Of a DNA stretch of 64,000 bases, positions 11,451 through 23,976 are shown one piece after another; the stretch's first letter is position 1; every line of letters starts with the position of its first letter. The notes beneath the pieces are model-generated. The model was not told the origin of the DNA and did no database searches. It saw only the letters and a list, made by a program, of their open reading frames with translations. The translations under genes were made by a program, and so were the position numbers. The stretch is from Rhizophlyctis rosea (taxonomy: Eukaryota > Chytridiomycota > Chytridiomycetes > Rhizophlyctidales > Rhizophlyctidaceae), in the NCBI GenBank assembly GCA_027596075.1, contig JADGJC010000237.1:1-64000 (forward strand), in the 5' to 3' direction.

Positions 11451-12594
11451 TCAAATTCTGGCAAGATCCGGCTTCCTTGCAGAAACACTGATGGCCGTCG
11501 TGCGAATCCCGTAAGACTCCATCGCCCGACGTCGTTTATGGAACTCCTCCCGTACGGTATCCTGCCACGCCCGAGCTTGTTCGGTGTCAAGGTCACCAGT
11601 GTCCATTGCCGACATGCCGGGATTGTTGAACAAGCTGTCAAGCTGCAACAAATAATGCCTTGGTCACAGTCACACAGGCAAAAGAGTTCAAAACAGTCTT
11701 AGAAGTCATACATACCAACCCTCCACCGCCCCAACCCCCATCACTGCCTCACACCTCCTCGCCTCAACATCCACAAACACACCCACCCTCTCTACCTGTG
11801 CCCGTAAAACCTCCATAGTTCCCCTCTTAGCCACAACATTCTCCATGAACACATTCCGGTACGTCCCACCCAGCGCTTTAATAATATCTTTCTTCGCACT
11901 ACTCATAACGTCATGCACGTCCATAGGCCCGGGCGTAAGTGCGAAGAAACTATCCCCCGGGCTTGAAGGTACGGAAAACTTCCTGGAAGGAGCGTTCGTC
12001 AGGGAGGAGCATGAGCCTGAGGATTAGGGTTATGATATCGTAGCTGGAGGGTGAGAGTGTGATATTCTAATTTTGGAAACATGGTAGCATGGGTTAAGAG
12101 GAGCGCTTTTGCACTTTGATGGGATCCGGGGGGGCCCGGCGGGGGGGGGGGGGGGGCGGCCCGGCGCGCCCGCCGCGGCCCGTGCCGGGGGAGGGCCCGG
12201 CCGCCGCGGCTCCAACCCAACCCACNNNNNNNNNNTCTGAAAACAACAACTCACTATGGCATACATAACCCCAACATCAACTCTCTCCTCCCACTCCCTC
12301 CCTTTAACCATCTCCCCCGCAACACCCACCATCCCCTCTGCAAAATCCGTCGTCAACACCCTAATATCATCCCCCCATACCGCTCACACATAATCAGTCT
12401 CCGTGCCGCCGCAGAGGCAGAGGATTTACAGGGAGGTGGAGGAGAGGAGTGTGTCGATTCGGGGGAAGAAGTGGGAGGTGAAGGCGGAAAGGAGCATGGG
12501 TGTGGAGAGGGATTGGTTGGTGCGGGTGTTGTTGTAGTGGCGGGCGTGGGGCGGACCAGGTTGTTGGTGTTCCTATGGGGGTTGGGGAAGTCAT
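11451..12594 (-). CDS. SAM-dependent methyltransferase-like protein, interrupted by assembly gap and frameshifts
   Basis: Class I methyltransferase signatures appear in order on the minus strand. A motif I-like segment (ILCLCGGTET, near 12400) is followed by VLTTDFAEGMVGVAGEM (near 12330), then after the gap by LMLLPDERSFQEVFRTFKPG (near 11990). The C-terminal exon pair is joined by an intron of about 70 nt ending at 11643. The reading frame is broken several times: a frame change near 12540, stops near the motif I segment, the N-gap at 12226-12235, and an extra base in a G run near 11955 that creates a TAG. The breaks sit around the gap and in homopolymers, so poor assembly is the simplest explanation; a pseudogene is the alternative. 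The substrate cannot be told. ATG at 12592-12594 is the best start. Confidence 0.5.
12121..12235. other. Assembly gap (10 N) with low-quality GC-rich flank
   Basis: Positions 12226-12235 are N. The preceding 100 bases consist of long G and C homopolymers and CCGCGG-type words unlike anything else in the window, typical of artefactual read ends next to a gap. The block interrupts the methyltransferase-like gene, and any translation across it is meaningless. Confidence 0.9.
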
Positions 12595-13148
12595 TTTGGG
12601 GGCGAGTGGTGTTAGGTGATGGATGTTGAGCTGTTAAGTTGATGTGTTGAACTGTGGAGGCGCCGGAGAAACGGATCTGTCGGAGACGTCGGAGGGGTGG
12701 GAGCAAAACGACGATGGCCGAAGGGAACGTTTTGATGAACAGTATGAACAAATCTTTTTCATGCGCAGAGGGGTGAAGTTTGGGGGTTGGGAGGAGCGTC
12801 CAACGACGCACCACTGGACCAGTGGGGTTTTATTGCAAAGCCCTTTTCTAACACCTCGTATGGTATTTCCGCTTCAACCCCATCAACCCCATCAACTCCA
12901 TTACCGCTCCCCCGCACCGCAAAACGTCTCCTTCCATTGGACGTCCAAGTCGTCAACAAAACAGTAATTACAAATGCAAGGCGGGATGACGTAAGCGGTC
13001 GACCTCAAACACTGAACACTTCAGCTTAATCAATCACTGATGGCATCACACTCTGCAGTTGAAAAGATGCAACACATCAAAATCCGGCAACACCCCACCC
13101 CTAAGCAAAAACCCCACATTTATTTCATTCAAACCAAACAACAAACTC

Positions 13149-16100
13149 TTACATCCAACTTATCAGCACGCAAACAACACGCCAACCACCACAAAAGAAA
13201 ACAAGAAAAAACACAAACATCAATACGTGTCCGGGTAATGCCTTATGAACATTTCCTACAAAAACGGGTGTACAAAAAATAAGAACGAACAGATCAGTTC
13301 CCCTGATAGTTGAAAAAAAATTTGGAATACAAAGAAACGAAGCATGGGCTCGCTCTTCCGACCCGCCCCAGAAAATACACCATAAAACCCACAACCACAG
13401 AAAACCCACCTCAAACTCCCCCCACTCCAAAACCTCAACACCCCCAACAGCCCCTTTCATTTCCTCCCCTAAAATCCTCCCACCACCCTCCTCCTCTCCC
13501 TTCTCCTTCCCCTCTCCCCCCTTCTTCTCCTTCCCCTCATCCTTCCCCCTCCGCACCGCATCAAGAATCGTCGAAATAGGTGGAGGAGTAGTGGGAGAAT
13601 CAACAACAACAAAAAACCTCACATCCGAATTCCACAAAATCTGTAACCGAACCATCATCCAAAACGGCTTATCGTCTTCCTTCTTCGTTTTTGTGATTTC
13701 CTGTTTCGATCATCCATTGGTAAGGGTGGGTGGGTGTGATGAATGATGGGAAGTGGTGGGAAACGACGGGAAGATGGGGAGGGAGAAAGGAATACGTACG
13801 TCTAGGATGTTGGCACGCCAAATTCGAACGGGGTTAGATTCATCATCCACCCCACGTGTCCGTAACGAAATCTCCAAATCGATTTGTTGTGCCCTACACA
13901 AAAGCAAAAATCCACCATCAGTCAAAAATCATTACCCCTTCCCCCGAAAACCCCCCAGAAGGAAGGTAGGGGATAACGGGGAGTACGTACCTCGTAACAA
14001 GAATCGGATCATACGCCGCATCGTCATGTGGTATATTGGCAATACCACGAATCTCCTCAACAACATCAGGATGCAAAATACATTTCCAATGATGCCTCGA
14101 TCCATATTCGTGCTAAATCACCCAAAGCAATGAGGAAGGGCGGCGTGCGAGAGCAAGCGTGTTTTCCCGTCTTACCTGTCCAACATACTCCCCAACCCTC
14201 CGAAAACATTCCTCACCCCCAACACCCAACAACGCCCTCGTAGTAAACGTCACCATCCCTCCTGCCATATTTTTCATCAGTCCTCACCCAATTTCTCCAT
14301 CTCCTCCCCATTTCTTTCCCCTCCCAGAAAAAGAAAAGAATGATGACAGAAAAGACTTACCACCCTCCATAAAACTCTCAACCCCCCTCCCCACACTCCC
14401 ACCACACGGCGAACTTCCAACCCCAATACCGACGGCATCACCCCACACAAGGAATACTGTTCGGCGCCGTTTTAGGTGTGAGAGGTGTGGGAGGGTGTGA
14501 ATGTGGGGGTGGATTGTTCTGTGGATCTACATACGAAAGGACCAGAAATATCAAACGGGTGCGTGGTGGAAGGGAAAGGGGGAAGAAAGGAGGCGGGGGG
14601 AGGGGAAATACGCACGAAGAAGACGTCAACAGGATTAGATAAGTCCTCCACAACCCGACACCCCGTAAGACTCTCCAACGCTCTCTCCATATCCCATTTC
14701 TGGAATTCAGGTCCCGCAACATGCACACGTTTCCCGCTCAAAAACTTCCGTGCCTTTCCAGAAAAAAATCAAACGTAAAGTCAATGCCCAGAAGAAGATG
14801 GTAAATCGCAAAGGAAAGGCGAGGATGAAAATCCACGAGAAGAAGAAAAACACAATCTCTCACCTCATCGCCAACCCCCCAAAACCTCCACAAAACTTCC
14901 CCCCTCCACCGCATCATCTCCCCTCCCTTCCCCGTCTCTACATTCGCCATTTCCCACCTCCGCTCCTTAAACACTCCCTCTCCCCTTCCACCAATATTCA
15001 AATCCCTCCTAACCTCCACCTTAATAGCATTCTGAGCGGAAAGGATGTTCGGCGGGACGGAAGCGTCCGAGTTAGATATGACGACTATATAGAAAGGCGT
15101 CAGGTTTTTGTGGTCGAGGTTTATGCCGAGGATTGTCGTGAGTGGTGAGGAAGGGGCAGAGGGAGGGGGATAGGGGGTGGGGAAGAGGAAGAGTGTTGCA
15201 TGTGGTGTCTGTAAAAGTCCGACCTGAAAAGCAAATCATTGTCTCGTACTGAAGAACATGACGATGATCCAAAAACACCCTACATCCCCCCTTCCGCGCC
15301 ACGGACGCAAAACACACACACAAATAACACTCACCCTTCCCTTCACCCTCAACCACCCACCAACCCCCCAAACCCCCCAACTCCACTCCCCACCACCCTC
15401 ACTAACACCCTCCCCAACACCCCCACCCCAAACCCGCGTCGCGAAAACCGCCGCCTTCCCCTCCTTTCTTAATCCTTCCACCACGCTCCCGGCGCGAGCG
15501 AGGGGGAGCGTGTGTGTTAGTGTTAGCGCGGGGTTAGGGGTATTCGTAGAGCTGGGTGTGGAGAAGAAGTAGTAAATCAGATGTCAATGTCGTTTCAATG
15601 CAATGGGCGTGAGAGGAGAAAGAAAAAGGGAAAATTGGGGGAAGACAAAACCGTACAGGAGGTTATACCACTTTGCTTCGTCTGTTGGGGGCGGGCGTTG
15701 GATGAGGATTAGGATGATGTTTGCGATGTGGGTTTGTGGGGGTTTGTAGAACCTGGATTTTTGCGTGGAACACGCGCAATGAAGATCGAGGTAAGAAATT
15801 GTTTGCCGTTTGTGTGCCCTCTCACCCAGACTCGATCATCATAACAAACTCCACAGCACAAAATAGAAACCCACCTGAAAACCGGCCACTTCTTCCCCTC
15901 ACCGCCCCTCTCACCACCCTTCTCCACACTCCCCTTCTCCCTCACCTCACCCCCAACACCAACACCACTCCCACCCGCACTCCACCCCCCATCATCCCCG
16001 CCCCTCCCCACCTCATCCTCGAAACTAACCTTCCTCCCCGTCCCCGCCTTCCCATCCCCTCCCGCAGACGCACTCCCCCCAACATCCCGACTCCGATACC

Positions 16101-17146
16101 CCATAGTCGGCCTCGTCGTCGTCGTCGTTGTCGTCGGGGGTGCGGGGACAGCGAAAGAAGCCCCAGAACCAGTCGAAGCACCACTCATCTTCCTCTCCCT
16201 CTCCTCCGCTCGTTCCCGATTCCGTTTAGCGAATAGAGCCTCGGCAGCGGCTTTGGCTTCAAGGTATATGTCTTGTTCTTGTTTTGATTCTTCGTTTGAT
16301 TTTGGTTTCTCTTGTTGTTTTTCACGATGACTATCCCTCTCCTTCTGACCCCGCACCGGACTTTCACTCTCACCCCCTTTCACAGGGCTGGGACTGGAAC
16401 CGACGACATCCGGCACGACAACACTACTCCGTTTCTTGAATTTCGGCAATTTGTCGGTGTCGTCGGGCGAGGGGGCGTTCGAGTCGATGCGCGCGCGTTT
16501 GGGTGGTGAGGAGTGTTTTGATTGTGGGGGGTTTTTGCGTTTGTTTCGTATGTGGGAGGCGAGGGTTGGGCTTGGGGATATGGAGCGGGAGCGGGATCGG
16601 TCGCGCGGGTGTGCGGAGGGGGAGTAGGTGAGGATTTGGACGGGTGTTGCGATTGGTGGTGGCTGTCGGGTTGGAAGCGGGAGAAGGGGAAGGAGTGGTT
16701 AGATTGGGGAATTGACAGGCGCTTTTTGTTTACTAACAATGGCCGCCTCTCTTGCAAGATCCCTATCTCCTCAACCTCAAGCAACCCCAACCAACTCCCA
16801 CATCCAATCCCATCCCAACCAACTACAACCCCAACCAATTCCAACCAATCCGTCCCCCTTGCTCCCCTCCCACCCCCTCCCTCCCTTTCCCCCTTCCACG
16901 GCTCCATGTCTGGCATGGGTGCTGCCAGTATACTGTACGCAGCGCGCACATGTTCGCTGTTCGCTGCCAGTAGACCGTGCGCCCGCGCGCACTTGCGCAC
17001 TTGTGCGAGATTCGCTCGCCCTACCAACCATCCCAAGCTCAAGACACATACATGCGAATGCGAAGCCGGAGAAGCTTCGATGCTCACGGGCTCCACTTTC
17101 ACACGGACCATGCCCGTCTCCAAAAATTCTTCTTCCTCCACCTCCT

Positions 17147-17178
<32 letters not shown>

Positions 17179-17597
17179 AAATCGAGATTATAATCATCAA
17201 AAATCTCATCCCCTCCACTATAAATCTCCTCCTCCTCCTCGTCTTCACCGCGCCCATCGTGTATCCCATCATCCCCAAGCCCCCAGTCAATCGGCCAAAA
17301 ATCTCTGCCAACCCAAAAACACACCTGAGCGTCTCTCGTCCTTCCGAAGAACGCCTCCAACAGCAGTGGTGCCCTATCACGCACGCTCCCTTCCGACTCC
17401 CAGGATTCCGACCCGTCGTCGTATCTCACGCGACATAGTAAGCCTTCGTGTGTGTCCATCGTGTATTCGAGTATTTCCACTATTGTTGGGAGGTAGTCCA
17501 TCATATCGTCGTCCTCGTCTGCATCGTGAGTGGGAGATTGGGAGTGTGGTATGTAAGAGGGTATGGGTGTTTGTGATGAGGAGCGGGTTGAGGACAT
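13149..17597 (-). CDS. Chromodomain-containing nuclear protein, multi-exon
   Basis: ATG at 17595-17597 opens an acidic N-terminus carrying a chromo-like domain (YLPTIVEILEYTMDTHEGL through YDDGSESWESEGSVRD and LLLEAFFGR), matching the strand-strand-strand-helix pattern of methyl-lysine readers. A poly-Asp/Glu tract follows near 17130-17190, encoded by a TCA/ATC repeat. Later exons give a basic Ser/Pro linker (SPPKRARIDSNAPSPDD, near 16480), a charged helix (YLEAKAAAEALFAKRNRERA) and C-terminal globular exons down to about 13600. One exon at 14630-14760 (FLSGKRVHVAGPEF and GCRVVEDLSNPVDVFF) resembles a BRCT repeat, with low certainty. Introns with GTGAGT, GTAAGT or GTACGT donors separate at least nine exons. 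The 3' end is uncertain: the last frame stays open to 13149, but its final 100 codons look non-coding. The likely role is in chromatin; the exact family is unknown. Confidence 0.6.
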
Positions 17598-18116
17598 TGT
17601 GGTTGGGAGTGTGAGGGCTGTGAGGTGAGTGTGGGAACGTGTGGGTGGGTGGCTAGTTGATAGTGCAGTGTGTGGGAATAGTGAGTCGTAGGTGTGCCTT
17701 TCTAACAGTCAGCAGGGTATATGGGGTATTATCAGTGGTATGAGTGGTAGTAGTAGTAGTAGTAGTAGTAGTAGTGAGTAGTGAGTGTGGGAATCGAGGG
17801 CGGCATCGTGAGTGGGTCAACACGCGATGAGAGGAGTGGAAGCGAGAGGGAGATGGGTGAGATGGAGGGATTCCATCAGAGAGTTTGTGACCGAGAGTGG
17901 AAGCGGAATAATATGCCCCAATTTGGATGTGGCTTGGAGGTAGTCAACATTGGCACGGTCACCGCGTCACTCTCAACGACGAACAACAGCAACGGGTGTG
18001 TCTGGTGTGTGCGCTGTGGACCCCCACTAAAAATGGCGGAATACCTTCCCTATGCAAACAAACCCAACTACAATACAAAACACACAGGCCCCCCTCTTTA
18101 CCTCCCCACCAAACAT
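17598..18116. other. Intergenic region between INTS4 and the chromodomain gene
   Basis: Both neighbours are on the minus strand. The stretch holds a TAG/GTA trinucleotide repeat at about 17747-17775 and GT-rich sequence, and presumably the promoter of the chromodomain gene. No gene is seen. Confidence 0.5.
17747..17775. repeat. Trinucleotide microsatellite (GTA)n
   Basis: About nine to ten tandem GTA/TAG units in the intergenic region upstream of the chromodomain gene. Confidence 0.85.
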
Positions 18117-21100
18117 TCACCTCCCAACCTCCTCAAACACCCCAACAACAACCCCATCACTCTCTCCCAACACCGGCACAAACACGTACCGCCTCCCCCC
18201 ATCCCCCTCGCCAAACCTCCCAACAACACTCCCAACATTCCGCAAAATATCAACATCCCTCTCATTCCTAATCGCATGCGATGTAGCAAGTGAGATTTGC
18301 ACGGCGTATTGCTCTGGTATTGGAAGAGATCATTATGATTATTTGTACACTGACGGAAGCCAGACACAGGGATGTTGATTGAACACATACCGGAACACGC
18401 AATACCCCGAATCCGAATCTCAGTCTTCAATGTATACTTCATCGGTCCAATTTTAGTAAAGTCTTCGAAAGGCGGCCGAATAGGGTGGATGCTTCCATCC
18501 GGGTATGTGAGCTGGTTCGACATAAGTGGAATGGGCAGATGTTAGTGGATGAGTATGGTTTATTCAATTCGTAAGATGTTGCAAGTGGAATATGACGCGC
18601 AAGGGGGAGGGAAGATGTGAATGGAGAGGGTGGTAAGAAAACTTTTGTAAAGGGAGGAGCCGCGACGAAACGGGCGGGGCAGGGAAGTAGATGGGAAAAC
18701 GGAACCGGATGTGCAAGTGCGGAAAAAGATAAAATCAACCTACCAAAACACAAACCCCACACCCATCCAAATCCACCCCCACAACCTCCCCATCAACCCC
18801 CAAAACCCTCTCAAACCCCCTCATAACACCCATCACCCCTCCGTCTCCCTCCTTCCCGCTAACAAGAACCCTCCCCCTCGCAAACCTCACAACAGGTACA
18901 GTCGGTACGTGCGGTACTTCATACGTCTGTCACAACAAAACAATCAATACCTTGACTCGCAACTATGGTGTCGTCAAACACTTACACGGATTTTCTGGAA
19001 GTGTTCCGCAACATCGTCGGGAGATCTACATCCCCGAACAAGATCCCACCCACTCCTCACAAACTCCCTCACGCCCTCCAAGATGTTACGTACAGCCGTC
19101 CCTCCGCCGATGTACGCTTCAATCCTGTACGTCAGGCACATACTCCGTTCAAGGAGGCGGTCGAGGGTGGTTAGGGAGTGTGGTGAGGGTGGTAGGGATT
19201 TGATCTGTGTTGGCGGAAATGTTGGATGGGGTGTGGTGTGGGAGTGGAGTACATGGAGGGAGTGAAGGGGATCGAACGCATTACCTTTAGAATACAACTG
19301 AGCAACTCCCCAAAATCACCCAAAAACCTCGCTTCGTCCATTCTTTTAAAGCCTTTCCTCCCTTCCCCTTTCGTAAGATTATTGACGTCCCTACCCCACC
19401 ACCAAAATCAGTCATTGGAAGAAAAGAAGAAACACCATCACGGAGTGTTCCACCAAAAAAGCCCCCCGCCCTTCCGAATCACTCTTTTCCTCTGCGTCAG
19501 GTGACTTACCCAATCCAAACCTCCAAACACCCCACCGCATCAACAAGAGATTGCGGAGAAGAGAGCGAAGCGAGGGACAGAGCACCGTTTATGCCGGTGG
19601 TGAGGTGCGTTATGTAGGTTGTTTCTAGGTCTGTTGAGACTACAAAACGAAAATCAAATGAGATCAGGAGCGGATCGAGGCGGGGAGAAACGACTGGGTG
19701 AGGGGATATGGGGAGGGATTTTACGTACCGGGTTTCACGGACTCATAACTCGGTGTATCTACATCCATTTCCATATCGGAAACGGAATGAAGACTGACAC
19801 GACTCGCACGTCTGTCCCCGGCACCCATCTCACTCTCCCCATTCGTATCCTCCTCCTCAAACAACTTCTGCACAACCCCAATTCATCAATCACACCCATG
19901 CGAAATGAAAAAGCATCAGCGAAACAACAAAACACATACCTCAACACCCCTCAACCCCCCAACACGTCCACGGAGATATAAGGCCTGCCACTTAACATAC
20001 TCCGGAAGCCACGACACCATTTCCCGACGACGTGGTACGTCGGGATGCGCATGTATCGCCGAAAGAATCAAACATAAATTCGCGATATCTGAAAACACCA
20101 CATCCCCAAAAAAAGGGTTGGAATAAGTCGTTGCGTGGACACCAAAAAAAAAAAAAGAAAAGAGAGAGAAGAGAGAGAAGACAGGGAGGGGAAAGGAGAA
20201 AGGAGCATGACTTACGTCCCAAATCCCCCACACCCCCCTCCCTCGCCAAAAACCTCCCATCAACACCCAACAACCCCTCCACCACACCCCTCTCACACAC
20301 CACGCCGCAATTCCGCACACCAACACAGGCAATACAGTCGTACACCGAATCCACATCTCCCGGAAAACGCGTAAGATTGGATTTCAGCGTTGTGTGAAGT
20401 GAGAGAAGCAGTGGTGCGGTCGGTAAATTGATCAACCTGACCGGAAAGAGTCTTAGCACCCAGTCGAGAAAGAAGGAAAAAAGAAGAGGGGATGGGGGGG
20501 ACGTTACCCAACGAGATGGTACGCATTAGACCTAACGACACCACTCCGATCAAAAAACACCATGCTGAGATTTTCGAGCCGTTCTTCGCGGACTACGACA
20601 GTGTATTTTGCGCAAATTTGTTGTAGGGCGTGCAGGGATGTGAGTCGGAGGGTTGGGAATTCGTCGTTGAACATGTCTATGAAAGGGGGGCGTTAGGTAG
20701 GGAAGGTGGGGAAAAAAGGGAAGGGTTGCAAAGGAAGAAACATTACCTATCAGCATGTCGAGAGATTGGAGTGCAAAATCTTCGTTTTTGAGTGCTAGGG
20801 CGCAGATTGATGCTACACACACCCACCAAACACACACTCATCAGTACAAATTCCCACACCCATCCCCCGCACAAAAGATAAAAGAAGAAACTTACAAACA
20901 GTACACAACCGCACCCTCTCAAACTCGTCTTCCAGTCCGTGAATGAATGCACCGCACGCGCTTGCGTCTAGGAGGGACATGTACTCCTCGCTTTCGAGGT
21001 TGAGGTCTTTGGTTTCCGTGACGTATTTGCTCTACATCAACCCAAATACAGGTGTCAGCAGATCGGAGCAAATCCAAATATGCAAAAATCAAGCCGCTCA

Positions 21101-23731
21101 TGCGGGAAAAACGGGAGTACTTTTTCATATTCACCTTATACTTAGTCTGCTCAATCACCTTTCCAACTCCCAACACCCTCCCGCCTCCTCCATCTCCACT
21201 ACTACCAGCACCACCACGGCCTCTCCCACGTCCCCGTCCCCTCCCACCCCGCCCGCGCCCCCTCCCCCAACCAACATCCGGCATCGAAGTATCGATCAAC
21301 AGTTCCTTCGACAGAGTTTGCATCAGGAATGTTGGGTGGACGGTGGGCAGGGTGCCGAGGAGGGTAAGTGCCTACACGGAGCGACGTTAGTGAAACTATG
21401 GAAAATTCGAAAAAAATGAAGATTGACAAAGTCGGGGATGCCTCGTGGTAAAGAGGGGGGGAAAGCATACCTGAGCTCTAACACCCACACTCCCATCCCC
21501 AACACAATCACACATCTTCATGAAGGCGTCGTCTACCATTTTCACTCCTTCTCCTCCCTTCCCCGCTCCTCCTTCCTTCCCCACTTCCTTTGCCCCTTCT
21601 TTTTTGATATTGACAGAAGGCGAGACACCCTTCCCGACGGGCGATCGGCCTCGTTTTCCCGTCACGCTCGGCACAGGCGACGCGTGTCGCGTTTGTGGTG
21701 GTGTTTGTGTGGAGGGGAGGCGGGCGGTGGGGTTGGATTTTGTGAGTGCCCTGACGGGAGAGGAAAGACGAGCAGGTCAATGAAAGGTCCGTATTGGGTG
21801 GGATTTGTGAAATCCGATGGCGAAGAGAAAAACACCTTACCAAATAATAAGTAACGCCCCAACACGCACGCCCTCATCATCATCCTTCAACATCTGCGTC
21901 GCACTCGCATAAAGCGTAATCGGAAGCAGGTGACTCGTCGAATGGAGTTCTAGTAGTGTTTGGAGGGACGACTACGCAAAAAAGCCAAACCATTGTTAAT
22001 TAGCATCAGTGAACAATGCGGAAATGAACGGGAAACAAGGCCAATAATCAACCACTCAACAAACTCACCCCCCGAACACCAGCATCCCCATCTCTACACC
22101 ACCCCTCCAAGACTCCCTCCACACCCTCTTCCTTGCCCTTATCCCCGCCACCGAGAACTCCAACCAACCCAACAGCCGCCCTCCGAACATGTGGCGACAG
22201 CGACGTAAGGTGGATGAGTAGGAGGCGCCAAAGTTTGCGGGGTGAGGGAGCGTGTTTAATCTAAGGAGGGGTTAGTGAGGGGTGGGAGGGGGGAGAAGGG
22301 AGGGGGGAGGGGGACTTACGCGAAGAGTGGAGGAGAGGAGGGAGAGGAGTGTTAGGGAGAGGGTTTTGGACGTGTGGGGGATCTTTGAGGAGAGGGGGGA
22401 GGGGAAGGGTTAGATTGGGATAACGATGCAGAGTTGATGATTTCTTCAATGATCACAAAGACGCCGTCGCTCACTGATTACGATGCGAATGCGTAGAATA
22501 TTGCTTATTGTACGGTACAGACGAAGACGACATTTTCATAAGAATTTGACAAAAGACTGAACGACTCCACTGTCTTGATGCTTGTCCAAAATAGTGGCGT
22601 AATCTGGTACTCACACCTCAGCCTTCTCTTTTGCCTGCAACCGGCAACCACCCAGCCCGACCACGAATACCACTGTCCGCACCAGCTTCACCAATCCTAC
22701 CCGCCTCTTTGCGCGCCGCAAAATCGCTACAACAGAAGCCTGGAGGAAGATGCTCACCTTTACTAGAACGTCCAGGTCTTCTTCGAGAAAGGGCACTTCC
22801 GGGTACAAGTAAACATTTTCTAGGAGGCGGAGGGTCGCTACCTGTTGGGGTTGCCAGAGGGGATTTAGTTGACGTGCTGCGCATGGTTCTTTCGGCAATC
22901 AGAGGCATGTTTTAGATGATGTTATTCCGAGGATGGGTTGGCGCACTATGTAGTTCTCTTTCATGGCTTTTAATCCTCTCCACCCTGGACAGGGACACCG
23001 ATGTAGGCATCGCAGATCCACTGTGCACTTTGACGGAACTATGCCTGACTCCTTTTCTGACCGCGCGGTCGGTTTCCCTCCGTCCCACATCCCTCAACCG
23101 CACACCATTCATCCCATCACAAATGCTCCATTCACTGATATCACTAACACGCACCAGCGTATACTTGTGATCCTTTGAAGATGAAAGCGTGGGGATGTAA
23201 AGTAATATGGCGCGTTTCAAGGCTAGTATTGCATTTGGTGTTAGGCGTGGCAGTTGTATTGTGAGGGATGATAGGGTCTGAAATATGGAATAAGGGTTTT
23301 TAGCTTTATCCTGCGATTCGTTGGAAAGTCGGGGGTGCACCCTGGCTTTATTCATGTTTGATCACTGAGATTTCCCTGGCGGAGAGTTCCCTGACGCTTC
23401 ACTCAACATATGGCCTTCGAATCCGTTGGCCCGTAACAACAGCATAGTGCTTCGTCCGCCCTTCATGCTTGTATACAGGTCCCCCCCACTTTTGTTTTTC
23501 AATTTTAACTAGATCAGCTCATCCACTGGGTGGCAGCGTGATGGACCAGCAGACCATACACAAGTATGCCCATCCGTCACAACGCGCGATCCAGCTGCAG
23601 CCAGAGCACACCGCACAGAAACAGGAAGAGTTGCGCACCTTCTCAGGGTTTGCGGATGCCGAGAGCAGCGATAGGAGTTGAGAGAATGTGGCGACTTGTT
23701 GGTCGAAAGACAGGTTATCAGTTTGTACCAT
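18117..23731 (-). CDS. INTS4: Integrator complex subunit 4 homologue (INTS4)
   Basis: HEAT-repeat scaffold of the Integrator complex, which cleaves nascent RNA polymerase II transcripts in the nucleus; INTS4 is part of the INTS4-9-11 cleavage module. Minus-strand exons follow the INTS4 order: HEAT segments (SPHVRRAAVGLVGVLG near 22190; TQMLKDDDEGVRVGALLII near 21870), then KMVDDAFMKMCDCVGDGS (near 21520; human LVDDAFGKICHMVSDGS), ASACGAFIHGLEDEFERVR (near 20930; human SGACGAFVHGLEDEMYEVR) and DMFNDEFPTLRLTSLHAL (near 20660; human DMFNDEIEEVRLQSIHTM). The C-terminal beta region includes YPDGSIHPIRPPFEDF (near 18490). It ends at a stop, 18117-18119. At least fourteen exons have canonical splice sites. 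An Arg-Gly-rich insert lies at 21200-21280. The first exon (MVQTDNLSFDQQVATFSQLL, ATG 23729-23731) is likely; the exons between 22760 and 23630 are not fully resolved. Confidence 0.9.
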
Positions 23732-23976
23732 TTTGTAGAGGGTACGTGCACCATTAGTTATATTGATATGTCTTTGATATAAGGATTACTTTGAGGATTT
23801 TCGTAAGATGAGTTTGATGACGGGAAGGATGAATGAAAAGGTCAGCGAAGTCTGCGAAGAGGAGAGTGAATGCTACAAGCCGACTAAAGTCGGATACCCA
23901 GCCAACGCAAGGGTCCTATGCCGGCCCCTACCGGGCCACCTTCGCATCTACTGTATTTTGTGGTCAGCATGCGTTA
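23732..23976. other. Intergenic, probable INTS4 promoter
   Basis: Short AT-rich spacer upstream of the INTS4 start. No gene or repeat is recognised. Confidence 0.4.

Noticed and set aside
13300..13660. Long Pro/Ser-rich frame on the plus strand and its Gly/Glu-rich complement
   Set aside because: Low-complexity shadow of C-rich/G-rich blocks. Only the 5' end of the minus frame (the chromodomain gene's late exon) looks like protein.
16712..17614. 300-codon plus-strand frame rich in His, Pro and Ser
   Set aside because: Antisense shadow of the chromodomain gene. Its His run is the complement of the trinucleotide tract encoding poly-Asp.
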